64,000 nt of DNA from Prosopocoilus inquinatus. Taxonomy: Eukaryota > Arthropoda > Insecta > Coleoptera > Lucanidae. Made by a program: the position numbers and the translations under genes. The notes below the pieces were generated by a model, which searched no databases, was not told the DNA's origin, and worked only from the letters and a program-made list of their open reading frames with translations. Positions 33,683 through 46,031 of the stretch are shown in pieces; the first letter of the stretch is position 1; every line of letters starts with the position of its first letter. The stretch is taken from NCBI GenBank assembly GCA_036172665.1, contig CM069876.1, positions 36,301,001-36,365,000 on the forward strand. Reading direction: 5' to 3'.

Positions 33683-33953
33683 CAATTATTGTATATCCGA
33701 ACTTTTCCGTATTTCTAGCATTACATACACGTAATAATAAACCAACAAAAAGTGTTAAGTATCGAACATAACAAGTTATATCACAGAGATCTCTGGAGGA
33801 TGCCATGCCATATATGCCACGTGTATTACAAAAAACCTCCAGAATATAAAAAAAGCGCCAACTGTTGGTTACTGATTTTCGCGAGTTCTGTTTCTGAAGT
33901 TAAGTGTACGTTCATAACCTATACACTGTCAACCACCGATCATATGTAAACGC

Positions 33954-35250
33954 CAGAGTTGCCAGAGTTTTTGCAGGCAATGTCGCCAACTTGTTGACAG
34001 TATGTAGCCAAAAGGTGCCAATTTTTTCTAACATCAAGGACAAAAAAAAACAGAAAATCGCTGATTTGGTACACCAAATAAAACACAGAACAAATAAAAA
34101 CAAATGAAACCTGCCAAAAAGTCAGAAACAAAAGTAAGACGAACAAAATACAAGGCGTGAAGTGAAAAAAAAAACAAAGGAAGGTCGACAATACCAATTC
34201 GTAGAAAATTAAAGCAGACTCTAGGAGAGTTCATAATATCGATTAAAATCGATTAAAAAAAAACAAAGGAAGATCTGCAACACCAAATCATAGAAAATTA
34301 ATGCAGACTGTAGAACAGTCCATAATACAATTAAAAAAAAAAAACAAAAAGGAAACGAAATTCTGTGCGCAGAATATGAGATCACAAATGAGACATTAAA
34401 AAACGACAAACCACAAACAAGCGTCAATAAAATGAGCAAAATCAGTTGTGTAAGAAAATAAAAGAAAAGCAAAAAGTAAAAGAGAAAAAAAAACAAGAGA
34501 AGATTGACGATTAAGAATGAACAAAAACCAAATGAATCTCCAGACGTAAAAATAAAAAAAATCTAGTTGGTAGAAAACAAAAGATTCTGTAAAAAGGCGC
34601 CATTCAACAAAATGTGAAAAATCTATTTGATATATATAAACAAAAGAGAAATACGAGAGCATAAAATGAATTTAAAAAAAAATCACAGAAGTACCAGAAA
34701 ACTAAGACGAACAAAAATGTGGAAATCGTCGAAAGTATTTGCAAATAAAAAGAAACACATTGAAAACAAAAGATAATTGTAAAAAGGAATCAATAAAATG
34801 AGAAATCCAGTTCAATTAAAAGAAGAATTCATTATAAAATTAATTCACTATAAAATTAATTGATTAATTTTACAGTCACTCGAGGCTGATTAATTTTACA
34901 GTGACTCTTGAAACTCTAGAAAAATGCGAAAAACCTGAAAAAAACAGCAACGGACAAAAAATGAAAATGAGAAAAAAACGGCGTTTCTGCATTCTTCGGT
35001 CGAAAACTTTTGCAAATCAAGAAATTTACAGGAAAAAGAGGACGAAATAAAACAAACAAAGCGTGAATAAAATGCAAAACATTAATCCCGTAAAACAATA
35101 AAGAAAGAACGAATATGAAATGACAAAAAATAACAAAATGAAGAAATAGAAAATGATGATCAAAGTATTCTCGTCGTATAATACCTAAATTGAAGTACCG
35201 GCATAGATAGCCATTATTGATCGCATTGTATGTTTTTTCAATGTCTGATA
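33954..35250 (+). repeat. A-rich dispersed repeat, copy 2
   Basis: Matches 13136-14750 in order and orientation (see that entry for landmarks) but lacks the GC-richer insert. Runs of phenylalanine-rich frames on the minus strand are translations of this low-complexity DNA. Confidence 0.8.
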
Positions 35251-35753
35251 AGGATTAGAGATAAACATATTTGAGGTTTTTAAATCATAAAAATTCTTCC
35301 ATAATCATGAATGCTCAAAACATCTAGCATCATAAATACCATATTTTTGTATTTCACTTTTCATGCTGTCAGACGTTTATGAAAAATCATGTTCATTTAC
35401 AAAATTTAAAAGAATGTTATAAAATTAAAAAAAAAAACTTAAACAAATTGAACACTGAAAATACTGAAAAACATTAAAAAAACAATTTGAATTTAAATAC
35501 AATCTCTTTCTCAATTATGAGTGCTCAAAGGCAATATCTAATTTAAATGAATTTGAATCATCCGTCGTTTATTTCACCTTGGTAAAGTCACGAACTGCGT
35601 GAAAAGTCAGGCATATATTAATTAAGATGGCAGACATTTTGATATTTATGAAAATAGAAAAATTTCCGGAATTTAAAAATGTTACATGTCACTGAGGTTT
35701 ATCGACCGTTGTAAAGTTATAAACCAACAAAAAAAAATCGTGATTAAGATAAA

Positions 35754-36050
35754 TTGGATTTAACCTCCTAACCACAAAAAGTTTCTTTAAAAACTAAATA
35801 CATATTTCGGCAGCTATGCTGGTCTCACTGGATTGCATCAACCAAGTCAAGCAATCCAGTGAGACGCTCCCTTTAGACAGCACGCTTCATTGGAGCGAAA
35901 CGAATTAGTATATAAAGTAGTGATAGGCATGACACAGTCACTTCTCTTGTGATCAAGAAGAAGGCATCTACTGAAGATGGCGGCATAGCTGCCGAAATAT
36001 GTATTTAGTTTTTAAACAAACTTTTTGTGGTTAGGAGGTTAAATCCAATT
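35754..36050. mobile_element. foldback with 66-bp arms and hammerhead-like motif
   Basis: TTGGATTTAACCTCCTAACC ... CATATTTCGGCAGCTATGC on the left is inverted as GCATAGCTGCCGAAATATG ... GGTTAGGAGGTTAAATCCAA. An inner hairpin pairs TCTCACTGGATTGC with GCAATCCAGTGAGA. On the plus strand the right arm is preceded by CTGAAGATGGCGGC, giving CTGAAGA, a six-pair stem and GAAA. Penelope-like retroelement ends carry this kind of structure. Confidence 0.65.
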
Positions 36051-37056
36051 GCTTTGTACTGCAAACCACAGCCTCCAGTACATTTTAATATCGTGATTAA
36101 GAAACAAATTGTCATCTTTTTAGTACATCTTAACTTTTTTCATGAAATCTTTTCAAAATATTAAAAATTTGTTTAAATAAAAATTAGTTCCTTTTTGAGA
36201 ATCCTATTCAGAGATATCCAAGATACATTTACTTCCAGTTGACCTTGAAAAATAATTTTATCGCTATTAAATGCGTCATCTAGCCTTTTGTTATTAAAAT
36301 GTTTTTCGCGACTTCCCACGACTTATAATTTTCGAGAAAAAGGAGTGGGGCGGCTGGTCTGAAACAGCCTGTATACTAACTTGTATAAAAATCGTTTCGA
36401 AAAAGTAGCAAATAAATGACGTGATCTTGGCCGGTCTAGATCAGATAATCTAAGATAATCCCCAAACACACACTTTGATCATTTCGAACGACGCATTTCC
36501 CGGCCAACAAATTGCCCGTCATCACTCCAGCTAGTTCAGCCGTTTATCCCTTCGAAATTCAATCGCCTATTCCGGCATCTTTCCAATCGGAAAATGGAAA
36601 AATTCAGCCGGCATTGTAGAGTCCTTCGCGCAGGCAAATATCCGGCGAAACGTTTTCTTTTGGAAATTCCCCCGTCCGCTTAAATTCACAAACGGCCCCG
36701 CTTTCTTCGCCGAGCGCGGAGGAAATCGGAATAATACGGCGATGTTTCAAATGAAAAGGAAATCATTTTTACGGTTAGCGACGTGCGAAATATGAATTTT
36801 ATGCGCTCTTTAGATTTTTCGCCGGAAAATCGAATGAAGCACGTCAAGCGCGTACTACGTACAATTTTACGGCTTCGATCACAATGAAATGTATTTCTCG
36901 TCCTCGTCCTTTCGGGACACTCAAGAAGCTATTCGTTCTCGTCCTATATTTGCGCTCGCGTTACTTTCTTTACAATAGCGGAATTTATATAGCGCGATCA
37001 AAAAAAGATGTGCTCATGGGAAAAACGCTATCCGATGCAATAAAAACGATACTTAC
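36051..37056. other. intron with GC-richer unique segment
   Basis: 36430-37000 is visibly richer in GC, free of the repeats around it, and directly flanks the LDLa exon. It may be conserved non-coding sequence; no motif could be assigned. Confidence 0.35.
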
Positions 37057-37188
37057 TGCATTCAGTTTCGTCTGATCCATCGATGCAATCAACGGTGGCA
37101 TCGCAACGGTAGTGCGGTGGTATACAATACGTTTTGTTCCAGATGTACTGTCGACAAGTTAGTTGCCCTGGTTCGCAGTCAGGTGGCG
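37057..37188 (-). CDS. mgl: mgl exon: LDLa module 2
   Basis: The exon is 132 nt and phase 1-1. Its acceptor is TTTCTTTCTAG and its donor is GTAAGT. It encodes one LDLa module (codons 44-87) with six cysteines and a complete calcium cage [11 protein letters not shown]. It follows a proline-rich join and carries an insertion between the second and third cysteines ([10 protein letters not shown]) that includes a possible N-glycosylation site, NKT. The flanking introns are 8.8 kb and 6.9 kb. The sequence just upstream on the sense strand is repeat-poor for about 200 bp. Confidence 0.92.
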
Positions 37189-37800
37189 CTAGAAAGAAAC
37201 ACGTACATTAAAACAACACATTCATTTAACTGATTTAAAGAAAAGACAAGGTGGATCTTCGCAGAAAATGATTGAAAAAAATAACATTTTTTTTGTTTAT
37301 TCCCTTAGTAACAATTATAAAATAGTTGTTCCTATGGGAATAAATTGAAGACTAAAGTTAAACTATGACTGAGAAAACGGCCCTTAATGGAATTTGAGAG
37401 TGAGAAACCGATGTTTAAAAAAAGAAAGGCAGGAAAAGAGTGACCAAATAATTAAAAAAAAGACAAGATGCGCGGGGTTCATTTTAATTTCTTTTAAAAT
37501 AATACTCGATGAAACTAAAACTAATTTATTAACGAGTTTATGCCTCCTTAATACTATTTTCTTTAAACTAATTTATCTCAATAAAAGCCGAGCGATTAAC
37601 TATTCATAAACTCTACTTCGAATTGAACTCTATTGCTCCGGCAGTCCGGCCGACCGCTTAAATATCCGAGCTGGTTTCCAGATCTTTCCGTCGGACGAAC
37701 ATTCGAGTCGCGACTCGCTGTCTACGGAGTTACCCAGAGAATTCCGCCGAGGAAACAGACAGACTGTCGTGGAAGTTTCGGAATTATGTCGCGTGTAGCC
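37189..37800. other. intron, MITE end only
   Basis: A single end of the GAAAACGGCC MITE family lies at about 37370. 37620-37800 is GC-richer and unique-looking. Nothing else. Confidence 0.4.
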
Positions 37801-37809
37801 TCCGACAAT

Positions 37810-39790
37810 TAATGTCCATGAATAAACACGCTATTAAAAAAAATAGTGAATTTAGCAAATCTGGGCGAAGAATTAGAGAAATGAAAAGACTTCGTTCAGT
37901 TCAAAAATTTTTCTTTTACTTAGAACCGATAATAAGAAGTAAAGTAACAGCAACAGTAACGAGACATCAGTCGTCATTCATTAAAAAAAATACAGTAATA
38001 GCTAAAATTACAAATCCAAAAAAAGAAATGCAAATAAACGAAAAACAAATGAATTTCAAAAATGAGATGAGAGAAAATAAGAGAATGAGAGAGATGAGAG
38101 ATAATAAAAGAAAGAAGAAAGAAGAAAATAAAGAGTCAAGCTCAGTAAAAATAAATAAAAACCTAATAAAAGAAACAATAGAAGATCGACGATAATACTA
38201 TTATTATTCATTTGTAATCAAAATTTCAACATCGCCTGAGATTTTAAAAAAGAAAAACAAAACAAAAGACAAAGAAACAAATAAGGAAAGGACAGACACT
38301 TTTAAAAATATTTTTGAAACAAGATTCTGACAACGGATGACAATTAAAAAAAGAAAGAAAATCAAAGGAAATCGCAATTTAATTTTGAAAAAAAAAACCA
38401 AAGCAATGAACCTAGGACAGACAAATGAAAACCGAATGAAAGACAGTTAAAAGAAATAAAAAATCAAAGGAAATCGCGATTTAATTTTGAAAAAAAAACA
38501 ATAAAGGTTTGAAAATTACTTTTATTTATTGAAATATAAGCAAGGACTAACAGTTAAGAAAAGAACAAAAGACGATCGTGCCTATACGAAAAATAAATGA
38601 ATTTCAAAAATGAGATGAGAGAAAGCAGGAAAAAGTCAAAGAAAATTGCGTTTTAATTTTGAAAAAAAAAAACAAAAATAATTTTATTTATTTTAATAGA
38701 AACAAGGACTGACAGTTAAGAAAAGAACAAAAGACAATCGCGTGTAAAAAAGAAAACAAAAAGAAAGTATCTCGACTTCCTATCATTCTTGTTTTGTTTT
38801 ATCTCCGTCTTTCTATTGTTTCTAGCTATTCTAAATTATTAAAATTTTTTTTCCTAATATGTAAATGATTTAAAAATCAAATAAAAATGAAACACATAAA
38901 TGTATTTACAATCGCTAATTAAATAGAGCGTATAATTAATAAAATAAACATTGTAATGAATATAGGTTTTAAAAACGACCGACAGTTTAAGAATAAAAAA
39001 ATAAAAGAGCAGATTTCTCCAAAAACGAAGCACTCTTCAAAAATTATTTTTTTAAATGAAAATTTAAACAACGCAACGGCTGAAAATTAAAAAAAAAGAA
39101 AAAAGAAAACGCAAAAACTGCGTTTAGTTTTGCATAAAAACTGAAAAACTGTTTCAGAAATACGTTTTTAAGAATGACAGTTAAAAGAGAAAGAATAGAC
39201 GGTCGCGATTTAATTAAAATCAAAAATAGTGTAAATATTTTAGAAAGTACTTCTTAATCAAGATTTCCACGATTGACAGTTCAAGAAATAAAAATAAAAC
39301 GAAAAACAGTTTTACAAAAAACAAAAAAAAACAACAGATTCTTGAAATCAAACAAACGAGTGTAGGTACAAGGAGCCTAATATTATGTAATCAGAAAAAC
39401 ACCAGAGGGTCTAAAAACAAACGAATGAAAGTCGAAACAAAAAAAAAACAATTGAAGAAATCCCGAGGTGCAGCGTATGAAAGCAAAAACAAAAGAAAAC
39501 TGGAATTCAAAATGGCGGCGCTTAAAGATAAACCCCGTCGCGCGTCCTGTCGCAAGTCAAATGAAAATTTCAGCGCCATCTTAAAATGAAAGTTGGCGAT
39601 ACAATGACAGGAAATATTGATGTAAAAGATAAATACGTCGTGTCGCATATCAAATGAAAAGTCTCGACGCGATGAACGCAACCAACACGACGACGCCATC
39701 TTTGGATGAAACATGGCCGTTTCTTGACAGAAATTGACACGGAAAATGGTAAACGCATCGTGTGACGTATGAAACGAAAGCACTTCGAGA
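37810..39790 (+). repeat. A-rich low-complexity block
   Basis: About 2 kb of A-rich sequence with weak internal repeats: GAAATCGCAATTTAATTTTG near 38370 recurs near 38470 and 38645, and ACAGTTAAGAAAAGAACAAA occurs twice. 39480-39730 has GC-richer repeats around ATCAAATGAAAA and GGCG. Open frames here are low complexity. Confidence 0.6.
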
Positions 39791-40970
39791 GACTAAACCA
39801 AATATAACACTATGGTCAAGATTCTAGTTGCTGTTAGTCCCAAATATTAAATATCGACATTTTTGTCTTGCCTTTTATCTGTCGATACAAGCAGATACGT
39901 ACAGTGTGAGCAAAAATGTGTGAAATTGCACTTTTGTTAAACCGTACGTGTTCTGTCATGTAATTATTATTAAGCTGCTGCAGCTTCACACGTGTCATGT
40001 GTGAAACATTTTTGCTCGCACTGTACTAGAAATACGTCTCGTATGCTGTTACATATACTTTCGTATAATAGTGAAGCAGCGTGCTTACGTAACGAAGATT
40101 TATAAACCGCCCCGACACCGCTGCATATGTTCCAAAAACTTAATTAATGAACATTATTCGGCAACAAAGCTCAAGCGTTACCCACATTGTCATCGGAATG
40201 TTCGCAAGTCATTTATCACGGCGAGGAAACTCCGCCCCGCTTGTTCGCCTGTTTTATTCGGGGGGGCCCCGAACTTGATTACTTCAATTAATTAAACGCG
40301 CACTTCATTTAATATAACAGACTGCGGCACGCCACCTCTTAACACAAAACCGAAACTTTTCTGGTAAAGTGAACAGGGGGGAAAAAAGGTGAACCTACTG
40401 AAAGAAATCGGCTATTTTAATATAATGTGATGAAAATTGATGATCGTGTTGATTATTACGATTGATTAAACGCGCACTTCATTTGACAGAAGAAACCGAA
40501 AACTTCCGACCCAAAGCTGAAGAATTTTTTCTGACAAAGTGAATTTCAAATATATAGAACAAAGATATAATACTGTTAGCAAAACAGACACAGAATTAAT
40601 TTAATCTTAAAAGTCAAAAGAAGTAAAGTCAACTGTTTTTGACTATAATACCGACTTACGTTTTCGAATCCAAGGTCAACTCCAAACATATGAGTTCCTG
40701 AACACACGATACTTTCAAAACAATGTGAACATTATCGTTAATTAACAATTCGAAGAAAGGACGAATCCATGAAGGAAGAATACCAACTAGGAGAGTTTGA
40801 AACAACTGAAGAAATTTCAAAGTTGTTGATTTTATTTAAAGAATAAGTAATTTAACAAATTCGATTTTCTGATCATTTTAATACAAAACAATGGAGATCA
40901 ATACATGTTTTGATTAATCGTAATAAAGATAACATTATCGTTTGTAAAAGATTGCATTTTACTTTGAAGA
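39791..40970. other. intron, small hairpins only
   Basis: 39900-40025 has an inverted pair, GTACAGTGTGAGCAAAAATG and GTTTCACAC facing GTGTGAAAC and TTTGCTCGCACTGTAC. The rest is unassigned. Confidence 0.45.
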
Positions 40971-40976
40971 TTTTAG

Positions 40977-41065
40977 AATAGGCAACCCATCAATCACATT
41001 AGAAAGAGCTTCATGTTTTCATAACGCATTAAGAAAGCACAGAAGTGGAATGGGTTGCCTACTTC
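40977..41065. repeat. TAGGCAACCC hairpin repeat
   Basis: AATAGGCAACCCATCAATCA ... GTGGAATGGGTTGCCTACTT. A second copy is at 42512-42598 with the same spacing and the same AATTTT-AAGGCG flank, and a left half is at 12763. Confidence 0.65.
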
Positions 41066-42510
41066 CAATTTTCAAGGCGTTACGATGTAAAACTTGCTCG
41101 GAATTAAGTCAAGTGAAGTGAGCCAACATTTCGATAATTAAATGTTTCAGAGTAGGACAGGAACGGTCTCGATTTATTTTCTTTTAAATAAACACGAGGA
41201 AAATTCTTTTGATCCTCGAGCTTCCGCCGAAAGCCAGCAAATCGGTCGGGAAAATTGGGGTGCGTATCGGGGGTGGAAAGTTGTTTCTTGTTCGCTAACA
41301 TGTTTTGGGACAGGCCCTGCCATTCAAGAATCAATTCGCGCCGTGCTAAATCTAATTTTCCTAAGTGGACAGCTGACCGTAAATAAATACGTCCTGAAGT
41401 TTCGCCGCTCAAGGAAATGATCAAATGCGATTGGCTGTTTCGGAAGTTTCCCGTCACTCACAATTTAGGAGTTTCTCTTCAAGTTGAGCAAAATTTTTTT
41501 TCGCCCTTTTCCAGTCATACATATAAAAAAATCCCCCACCCTCATTCATTCATTTATAATTAAGTGAAGTTACTGACTATAGTTTGATAGAAGTCGAAAT
41601 GTTTATCTCTTCAATTATCTTCGTACTTTTTTTAACTGAATTTATTTTTCCTCTTTCAGTTCGTTTCGTCTTAGAAACTGTATGCTTGCAATCGATCAAA
41701 TATTTTGTATGCAGGTGTAATAACGTGAATGCATCGCTTTTACATTGTTCATCAGTGTACATAGCGTTTCTTTGTGTGTGATTTTTTTGAATCGACTACA
41801 AAAGGCAGGTTTCTTGGATGTATTCCATGTATAGGTAATGTGCAGGACCATTACGAAGTCAAACATCTTCTTTATCGCTTCTGTGTTTGGTGATCCGGAA
41901 ACTCTCACACACAAAAATCGGCAAACAAAAAAAAGAATATGATAATGCAAGCAACGTGGTGGCTTTTCATTCCGAACTCAACTCTATTTTTGAGTTGGGT
42001 AATTTCAAGCAAACACTTGCTCCTAGAAGAGCAAAAAGGAATAATGAAAAATTCCTCATGTTCGCCACCTCATTTCGCTTGCCTTCTCCGCAAATGAGCC
42101 TTCGTCGGTTTTACGGCGCCGCCGTGCAATTTTAAAGATGACGTCGCGTGCTACACGTAGGGCAGCAGGGAATGGGGCCCTCCACGGTTGTTTCTTCGGG
42201 AAGGGGCCGTTTCGCACAAATTGGATTGCGAAGATTTGCGGACGCCTCTTTTTACGTCGGTTATTTGTTATCTTGATTAGGTTTTCTTTTCGTCGACGCG
42301 GGCCATTTGCACCGGAATCTCGCCGCCTCGCCAACTCTCTTTTAATAATTCTTTTGGGGAGGCCGAAAATGCGAAAGGGATTTCGTTGATATCTTAATTA
42401 AGTCGGGCCCTGTCATCATAAGAAACGGTGGAAATATTCAGAGAGAAGAGCGTCACAAATAAAAAATAAAACATTTTCCATCAACACCTTGTTTAAATCG
42501 TTACTCCTGA
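41066..42510. other. intron without recognised feature
   Basis: 42050-42400 is GC-richer and unique-looking. Overlapping frames on both strands there are short and unlike any known family. Confidence 0.35.
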
Positions 42511-42511
42511 A

Positions 42512-42598
42512 CATAGGCAACACACCAATCAAATCAGAAATAGCTTCGAGTATCTATAAGACACTGAAAACATGAAAGTAGAACGGGTTACCTACTTC
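42512..42598. repeat. TAGGCAAC hairpin repeat, second copy
   Basis: CATAGGCAACACACCAATCA ... GAACGGGTTACCTACTTCC, parallel to 40977-41065 including the downstream AATTTTTAAGGCG. Confidence 0.6.
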
Positions 42599-43250
42599 CA
42601 ATTTTTAAGGCGGCATGAAATCTCAGTAGCTGAGAAGTAAAGTTCCAGAACAAATCAGGAACGGTCTGGGACGTATTTATAAATTTTAAAGAAAAATGCC
42701 GCGCATGTGCACAAGAACATTAGTATCAAAGAGAAAAAATAAAACCAGAGAAAATCAAATGGGAAAAAGCCAAACAGTAAAAAAATTATTATGACATAAT
42801 TCCTATTGAACGAATTATTCCCAGAAAAAAAAACAGGAAAATTATAAGATTTGAAAAAAAAGTAGTAACAACAGGAAACAAAATAAGGAGTGTTCACGTA
42901 AAACTTGACAAGTCCAAAATGACGAAGATGGAGTTAGACATGCAATCAGAAGTGTATGACTGAATTGCATCGCCTGGTGAGGTCTGATTCATTCATAATT
43001 TTATATTAGGATTGAAAAAAATAAACAAAGCCCTACCTAACGGTTCAAACAAAACTTGATATTTCCGTGACGTTCAGATTTTACGCTGATATTCAATCAA
43101 AACTCAATATTCAACTAAATCTGAAATGCTTTAAACAGCAGCCAACACATTTCAAAATTAAAAATTCAATGCGTTCATGCCCAGCTTCAATTAGAACTTT
43201 GTAATTGAAGTCCACATTTGTCCGATGAAATTTGTAAGAAAATAGTTTTT
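42599..43250. other. A-rich intron
   Basis: A-rich sequence to about 42890, then generic AT-rich intron. No gene. Confidence 0.4.
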
Positions 43251-43251
43251 A

Positions 43252-43515
43252 ACCTTTAACCGGACACTATTAAATTTGGGAAGAACTCTCAGCGTTTCAC
43301 TACCGCTTGATAGCTTCGTCAGGAGTCAAAAAAATAAATAAATAAACAAGTTGTCAAAAGAAACGAGTTGTAAAGACAACTTGTATTAAGAAAAAAATTA
43401 CCTTTTCTTTCTCTTCTTGCTTATTAATTTGTTCTTACTTCTGACTAAGCTATCAGGCGATAGGGAAACGTTGAGTGTTGTTCCCCATTTCAATAGTGTC
43501 CGGTTAAAGTGACAG
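43252..43515. mobile_element. foldback with TTTAACCGGACACTATT ends and hammerhead-like motifs
   Basis: TTTAACCGGACACTATT on the left and AATAGTGTCCGGTTAAAG on the right. Inside each arm is a CTGACGA/CTGACTA sequence, a stem GCTATC/GATAGG type, and GAAACGYTGAG: on the minus strand at about 43290-43325 and on the plus strand at about 43441-43475. The same block is embedded at 7730-7790. Confidence 0.65.
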
Positions 43516-43739
43516 GATAAAAACCGTTTTCTTAAAACTTTAAGAAGTTAATTGCATTCAAACAACTCTCAGTAAGTATGTCCAAAGCAAAGTTTTGATT
43601 TTTAAGGTAAATTTTAACTAATTTTTAATATGAAAAACTGGGATACTAGGGCAGTATAACACTATTAAATTTTGGTTAACAAATGGTAATATACATAGTC
43701 GGATTATAAGAGCTATAAGGATTATAAAAAAAAAACCTA

Positions 43740-45260
43740 ACGAAAAAGTGACTTGTCAAGTAGGTATTGGGATGATGCTCCTCAAATAAAAGGCGAAAAA
43801 CGAAGAAAAGTGAGTGGAGGGCGTGAAAACGTACAACGAACAAGTGGAGGGCGAAAAACGAAGAAACAACATAGAGGGCGAGAAAATAAAGAAAAAATAA
43901 GTAAATTAAAGGCAAAAAAAAACGAAGAAAAAGAATATGAAAAGTCAGAAAAGACGAAATGCAAAAAATACAACAAAAACGAAAGAAATGAAGGAATGAA
44001 CGAACTAAAATATCTGAAAGGGAAAAAATGAAGAAAAGGTAAATGAAACGCGAAAAACCAATGAAAGGTGGAAAACCAAGAAAACACGTGAATTGAATGA
44101 ATAACAAACAAACGTGGAAAGAAAATAGAGGAGGATGAAAAAAAATCGGAAGAAAAACAACGAAAAAGCGAGAGAATAATCGTCCAACTAGACAGAGCTG
44201 CGGGTAATGGCCGAAAAATGAAGAAAAAACATGTAAAAGGCGAAAATAATAAATGAAGGAAAAACAAAAAATAAGGCCGCGCGAGATACAGTTGCCGTGG
44301 GAATTTAAAATAAAGTTAAAAAAATTTAAAAAAAAGGAAATAAGAAAACAATCATCAATCGAAGATAAAATGGTGTAAGTGAGATATGTAATGAAAGTAA
44401 ATAAAACAAATGAGAAATTAAGATGAAAATAATGCTGCGAATATAAACAAAGGAGAACCAATGACTCGAAAAAATGCAAAAAATAAAGCAAAAACGAAGG
44501 AAATGATCTGAACAAATTAAAACATCTAGAAAGGAAAAAATGAAGAGAAAGCAAATGAAGCGCGAGAAACTAGTGAAAGGTGGAAAAACGAAGAAAATAC
44601 CTGAATTAAATGAAAATAAAAGCGAAAAAGAAACAGGAAGACGAAGAAAAAACAAAAGAAAAGGCGAAAAAATAATTGTTCCACGAGACACAGTTGCGGG
44701 TAGGAGTTTAAACGGCCAAAAAAGTGAAGAGAAAACAAGTGAAATGTAAGTTAAAGAAAGTAATGCTGTGAGAAAAAAAAAACAAAGGAAGAATCGATAA
44801 CTCGAAAAAATTGTGAGCGGGAGGTCAAAAGAAAACAAAATATTGAAGCGAGATAAAGCGAAAGCTTCGAAATTTAAGCGAATTGAAGAAGAAAACAAAG
44901 AAAGGAAAAAATCTTTATCACTCCAGACACCGTTGCAAAGAAAAACTTAAACAAAACAACATCAAAAAATAAAAATAAATGAAAATAAAACAAATGATAG
45001 TTGCTCCAAACGCGTTGTGTCTAGAAATTTAAAACAATTGTTTATAAATAAAAAATAAGTGAAAACTGTAACAAAAGTAACTACTATTGAAGTTAATGTT
45101 GTGATTAGGAATAAACTTAAAGTAACAAGATGAAGTAATGAAGAAAGTAAATGAAAAGCGAAAAATGTGACTATCATTGGAGCAAACATTGTGTTTGAAC
45201 AAACCAAGCTTGAAATAGAAACAAATGAAAATAGAAAAAATAGAAAAAAAATGGAAAACA
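43740..45260 (+). repeat. A-rich repeat block with GCGAAAAACGAAGAAA units
   Basis: Two diverged halves (about 43780-44330 and 44480-44900) share GGCGAAAAACGAAGAAA, AAATGAAGAGAAAGCAAATG and ACACAGTTGCGGGTA. The long minus-strand frames (up to 292 codons at 43676-44554) are phenylalanine/serine/leucine low-complexity and are rejected as genes. Confidence 0.65.
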
Positions 45261-45371
45261 ACGAGCAGTATTATTTTTAGGTTATTCAAGATGTACAAGA
45301 TGTTCTTAGTCTTAATCTTAGTATCCAGTATTATTATACCCTATACACGTGTATATAAATGTATGTATACC

Positions 45372-45544
45372 GGGTGATTATTTTCAATCCGGAACATAGG
45401 AGGTTAGTTAGTTTTTTTTTTAATCCGGAGGGTTTGTTTGTATTATTTTTTTAATTAACTAACTGACCATTTCTTTTTTTTTCTTGCCACGAAAACCTTA
45501 ACAAATAGCATATTTTTAATTGGATCATTGAAATCACCCTGTAA
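45372..45544. mobile_element. short MITE with CAGGGTGATT ends
   Basis: The left CGGGTGATTATTTTCAATCC and, on the other strand, the right CAGGGTGATTTCAATGATCC are similar inverted ends. A related end ACCTATAGAATAC ... GGGACACCCTGTATAG lies at 45588-45628 and again at 51240-51280. Confidence 0.5.
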
Positions 45545-46031
45545 AACTGACTTAATAACGCTTGTTTTGCTCTTTTAAATTCCGAAATACCTATAGAATA
45601 CTATCCGATTTGGGACACCCTGTATAGACATAGATATGAGTTTCATGCATAATAAAACCGGTTGATTTATTCCATGAGCAAACTACGAAATATTCTAACA
45701 TTTCTCGTCCACCCTATACATATAAAATGAATACTCGCCTCCGACAAATAAAGCCATCGTAAAAGATAACCGCCCGGAAAATGTAACATCCCTGCCCACC
45801 GTGAAACCCCGGAAACATATCGCACGCGTAACCTCTCTACGTGCTACGGCCGGCGAATAACTTCGCCCATCAATTTCTACGGACGCGGAAAGTTATATGG
45901 AATAAATTTTTACAGGCAGATTCGTGCGAGATTATGGTCACGTCTTTCCGGCCTTTCCGGGAGGGCCCCGGACTCTGAATCGAGCGATAAAACAAATAGT
46001 GTAATAATAAAAAATACGTAAAGGTACTCAC

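Noticed and set aside
43676..44554. 292-codon minus-strand open frame
   Set aside because: It is the reverse of an A-rich low-complexity repeat; the translation is almost all F, S, L, H and no domain is visible. Frames at 43782-44267 and 44326-44898 are the same kind.
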